In this document: piece by piece, positions 6,211-8,160 of the stretch | Layout of the letters: each line of letters opens with the position of its first letter | How positions within the stretch are numbered: position 1 is the first letter of the stretch | Assembly (NCBI GenBank): GCA_937863945.1 | Contig: CALMIB010000023.1 | Span: 1-8,160, forward strand | Direction of reading: 5' to 3' | DNA length: 8,160 nt | DNA from: an uncultured Longilinea sp. | Lineage (GTDB): Bacteria > Chloroflexota > Anaerolineae > Anaerolineales > Anaerolineaceae | Position numbers and translations under genes: made by a program | The notes under the pieces: generated by a model | Databases searched by the model: none | Seen by the model: the letters and a program-made list of their open reading frames with translations, nothing else | What the model was told of the DNA's origin: nothing

Positions 6211-8160
6211 TTACAATTCGATATCAAACTCAGTTAGCTGGATCGTGCCGGGCTCGTCCAGCAAAATATCAAAACGATGCTTAGATTGAACCAGTTCCAG
6301 TAAAAATGCGCCCCAGGCCTGGGACTGGGCGTTTAGGGTCTTATCGCGCGCCAGCGCGCGAACCTCCGCAATTTCAGGATCCAACAGGCGATCCACCGGC
6401 TGGCGAATCCAACGGACCAGGCGCGCATTCCAAATGATCAGGCGGCCGTCCTGGCTGGCGCTGAAAAATCCACCATCGGAATGCCAGTGCAAGCCCGCGA
6501 CCGGATTCTCATGGCCGTGCAACTCGGCCAACTTTTCACCCGTGAACGCATTCCAAAGATGGATGGCGCCCTGGCGGCTGCCACCGAGGAGAAAATCGCC
6601 GTGAGGGGAAAGCGCTATGGCGCTGATGTTCATATCCTGCGCGTCGATTTTTTCAAGCAGGCGTCCGCTGGTGTCGTTCCACAAGTAGAGAGCCTGATTC
6701 CGACCGGCTCCGGCGACCAGAGGCATGGTACTGGCGCGGGAGAGGAGCAGCACGGTATAGTCATCGTTTGAAAGCGTTTGCAATCGATCCTTGTTCGGCC
6801 AGCGCCATACCTGAACCTGAGAGCCTGCCAGAACGATGCGATCTCCTTCCGGGCTGCCGACCGCTGCGAACAGTTCGCCCATCTTGGGGGCAATGTGGCC
6901 AGATTCTGGGCCCAGCGGGAAGCGCCAGGTGCGCAACGTGCCGTCAAAGGATGCACTGAACAAGGTGCGTCCATCCGGGTGGAAAAAAAGGGAACGGATT
7001 AGCGCGGAATGGCCTTCAAGCGTTTTGACCAGGCGGGAATCCTCCAGCCTGAATATGCGTATGGCCTGATCAGTAAAGGCCGCCGCCAGATACAGCCCCT
7101 CGGGGCTGAGCGCCAGCGCACGGACGCCGGGCGTTGGGCTTGAGATGAACTCGTTGCGCCGCTCACCAGAGGGACAATTCCACAGGTAAATGCGGTTGTC
7201 CTGGCCGCCCGCGGCGATCACTTGCCCATCGGCGCGCATGGCCGTTGCGGCAAGGTTCTGTAAGGGTGCTTTGAGGATGGTACTGGCGAACACTTCGGGT
7301 GGTTTCTTGAGCGCCTGCTGCGAAAGCGAGACCAGGTTTAAAAAACTCTGCCGGTCCGATTCCGTGCCCGCCTGCCAATTGGATTGGAACAGCATCTGGA
7401 TGAGTTCGGCGCACCACAGCGGCGGTGCGTGAACGAGCAGCCGCCAGGCTTCGTCCCAGGCCTGCCGGCCGGCCAGTTGCTGCACGACCGACTTCCAATC
7501 CACGTCGGTCATGTCGGACAGCCAGCGCCGGCGGCGAAGTTCACCCAGGCTTTGCAGCCACTCGTTATGGCCGCTGATCCGCGAATAAGTCAACAGCCGC
7601 TGGCGCAAACCAGACGAGCCGGCTTCGTAGGCGGAGATAAGATAGCGATGGGAGAAATCAAGGATTTCATAAGGTTCCCACTGGCCGGTGAGGAACAAAA
7701 ACAGCGCCTTGCGTTCGACCTGGGTGGGAAGCCAGCCGTGATCGACGGTGATGGTCGCGGCATCCTGGTCATCCCATTGCAAAAACAACTCACACAGTGC
7801 ATTCTGAGCCGGCAATGAGCCTGTCAATGCAATCTGCTTAAGCCATTTTCTGGTCAAGTGTTTTTCGAATTGCGTGTAGCCAATAAATTCGACAATTAAA
7901 CGACGGAGCGTTGGTTCATCGAGCGAGCGCAGCGAGCTGGCGATTTGCGACCACTGGGTAAAACCAAGCCTCTGGGCGCGTTGTAGGATGCGCTCCTGGA
8001 GGGGGGATGAAGCTTTCGTCAGGAAGGCGTCCAGCAATTGTTCGAGATGAGGATCTTCTGCCTGGTAATCGCCGATCGATTGGAATAAGAACCGGTAACA
8101 ACTGTTTTGCCAGTCCAACGGGGATTCAAGGCCGCCGGATTGAATAGCGTCGACCGCGGC
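6211..8160 (-). CDS. Helical-domain plus seven-bladed WD40 propeller protein (5' partial)
   Basis: The frame is open to the right edge, giving 649 visible residues; the first in-frame start-like codon, TTG at 8118, has no supporting ribosome binding site. Residues 1-299 are predicted alpha-helical, rich in W, L and R, and not recognised; they may form a HEAT/TPR-like solenoid. Residues about 300-585 carry seven WD-type repeats of ~41 residues, with blades ending in YLWN, IFRL, TWRF, VWRW, YLWN, HLWN and IIWN, enough for a closed propeller. Blade 3 has the clearest GH...FDGTLRTW pattern, while blade 4 is short and divergent. A 64-residue tail follows, with AWGAFLLELVQSKHRFDI and an acidic end. 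There are no catalytic motifs, signal peptide or membrane helices, so a cytosolic scaffold is likely. A link to MoxR-vWA-propeller ternary systems is possible but unproven. Confidence 0.85.
   Translation of the reverse strand, partial: AAVDAIQSGGLESPLDWQNSCYRFLFQSIGDYQAEDPHLEQLLDAFLTKASSPLQERILQRAQRLGFTQWSQIASSLRSLDEPTLRRLIVEFIGYTQFEKHLTRKWLKQIALTGSLPAQNALCELFLQWDDQDAATITVDHGWLPTQVERKALFLFLTGQWEPYEILDFSHRYLISAYEAGSSGLRQRLLTYSRISGHNEWLQSLGELRRRRWLSDMTDVDWKSVVQQLAGRQAWDEAWRLLVHAPPLWCAELIQMLFQSNWQAGTESDRQSFLNLVSLSQQALKKPPEVFASTILKAPLQNLAATAMRADGQVIAAGGQDNRIYLWNCPSGERRNEFISSPTPGVRALALSPEGLYLAAAFTDQAIRIFRLEDSRLVKTLEGHSALIRSLFFHPDGRTLFSASFDGTLRTWRFPLGPESGHIAPKMGELFAAVGSPEGDRIVLAGSQVQVWRWPNKDRLQTLSNDDYTVLLLSRASTMPLVAGAGRNQALYLWNDTSGRLLEKIDAQDMNISAIALSPHGDFLLGGSRQGAIHLWNAFTGEKLAELHGHENPVAGLHWHSDGGFFSASQDGRLIIWNARLVRWIRQPVDRLLDPEIAEVRALARDKTLNAQSQAWGAFLLELVQSKHRFDILLDEPGTIQLTEFDIEL

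Noticed and set aside
8116..8118. TTG at 8118 as the true start of the propeller gene
   Set aside because: The frame stays open for 14 more codons to the window edge and no ribosome binding site precedes the TTG, so the gene more likely begins outside the window.

Overview
All recognisable genes in this window lie on the minus strand, so transcription runs from high to low coordinates. The window looks like a chromosomal segment of a moderate-GC environmental bacterium. The mix of a multi-sensor GGDEF protein, a helical/WD40 propeller protein, a Ub-Mut7-C protein and a single-domain radical SAM protein made me think of Chloroflexota (Anaerolineae-like). That placement is an impression from gene content, not a demonstrated assignment. 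I see no RNA genes, CRISPR arrays, insertion sequences or other signs of recent mobility.

Layout in transcription order. (1) 8160-6211: a large protein, open to the right edge of the window, with about 300 residues of predicted helices followed by a seven-bladed WD40 propeller and a short C-terminal tail. (2) 6134-4881: a 12-helix major facilitator transporter, 76 bp downstream with no visible terminator between. (3) 4880-4560: an AT-rich regulatory gap with an extended -10 promoter (TGATATAAT) overlapped by a 7-bp inverted repeat, then a possible 61-codon basic leader ORF. Its TAG stop lies one base before the start of the next gene. (4) 4559-2082: a soluble GAF-PAS-GAF-GAF-GGDEF diguanylate cyclase with an intact GGDEF motif but no RxxD inhibitory site. 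(5) 2072-2044: a near-consensus sigma70-type promoter (TTGACC, 17 bp, TATAGT) feeding a second unit. (6) 2024-807: a radical SAM enzyme with a CX4CX2C cluster motif. (7) 804-85: a ThiS/MoaD-like plus Mut7-C RNase protein whose start overlaps or abuts the radical SAM stop. (8) 78-45: a perfect 9-bp inverted repeat reaching into a strong Shine-Dalgarno (46-41), followed by (9) the first 11 codons of another gene at 34-1, whose N-terminus resembles AIR-synthase-related (HypE-like) proteins.

Functionally there are at least two modules. The c-di-GMP synthase has its own promoter and probably senses cytosolic ligands through its GAF and PAS domains. The radical SAM / Ub-Mut7-C / AIR-synthase-like genes look like a co-transcribed set from the second promoter, perhaps in RNA or cofactor modification; no substrate can be read from the sequence. 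The propeller protein may be the scaffold of a larger system encoded beyond position 8160, which is the most open-ended lead here.
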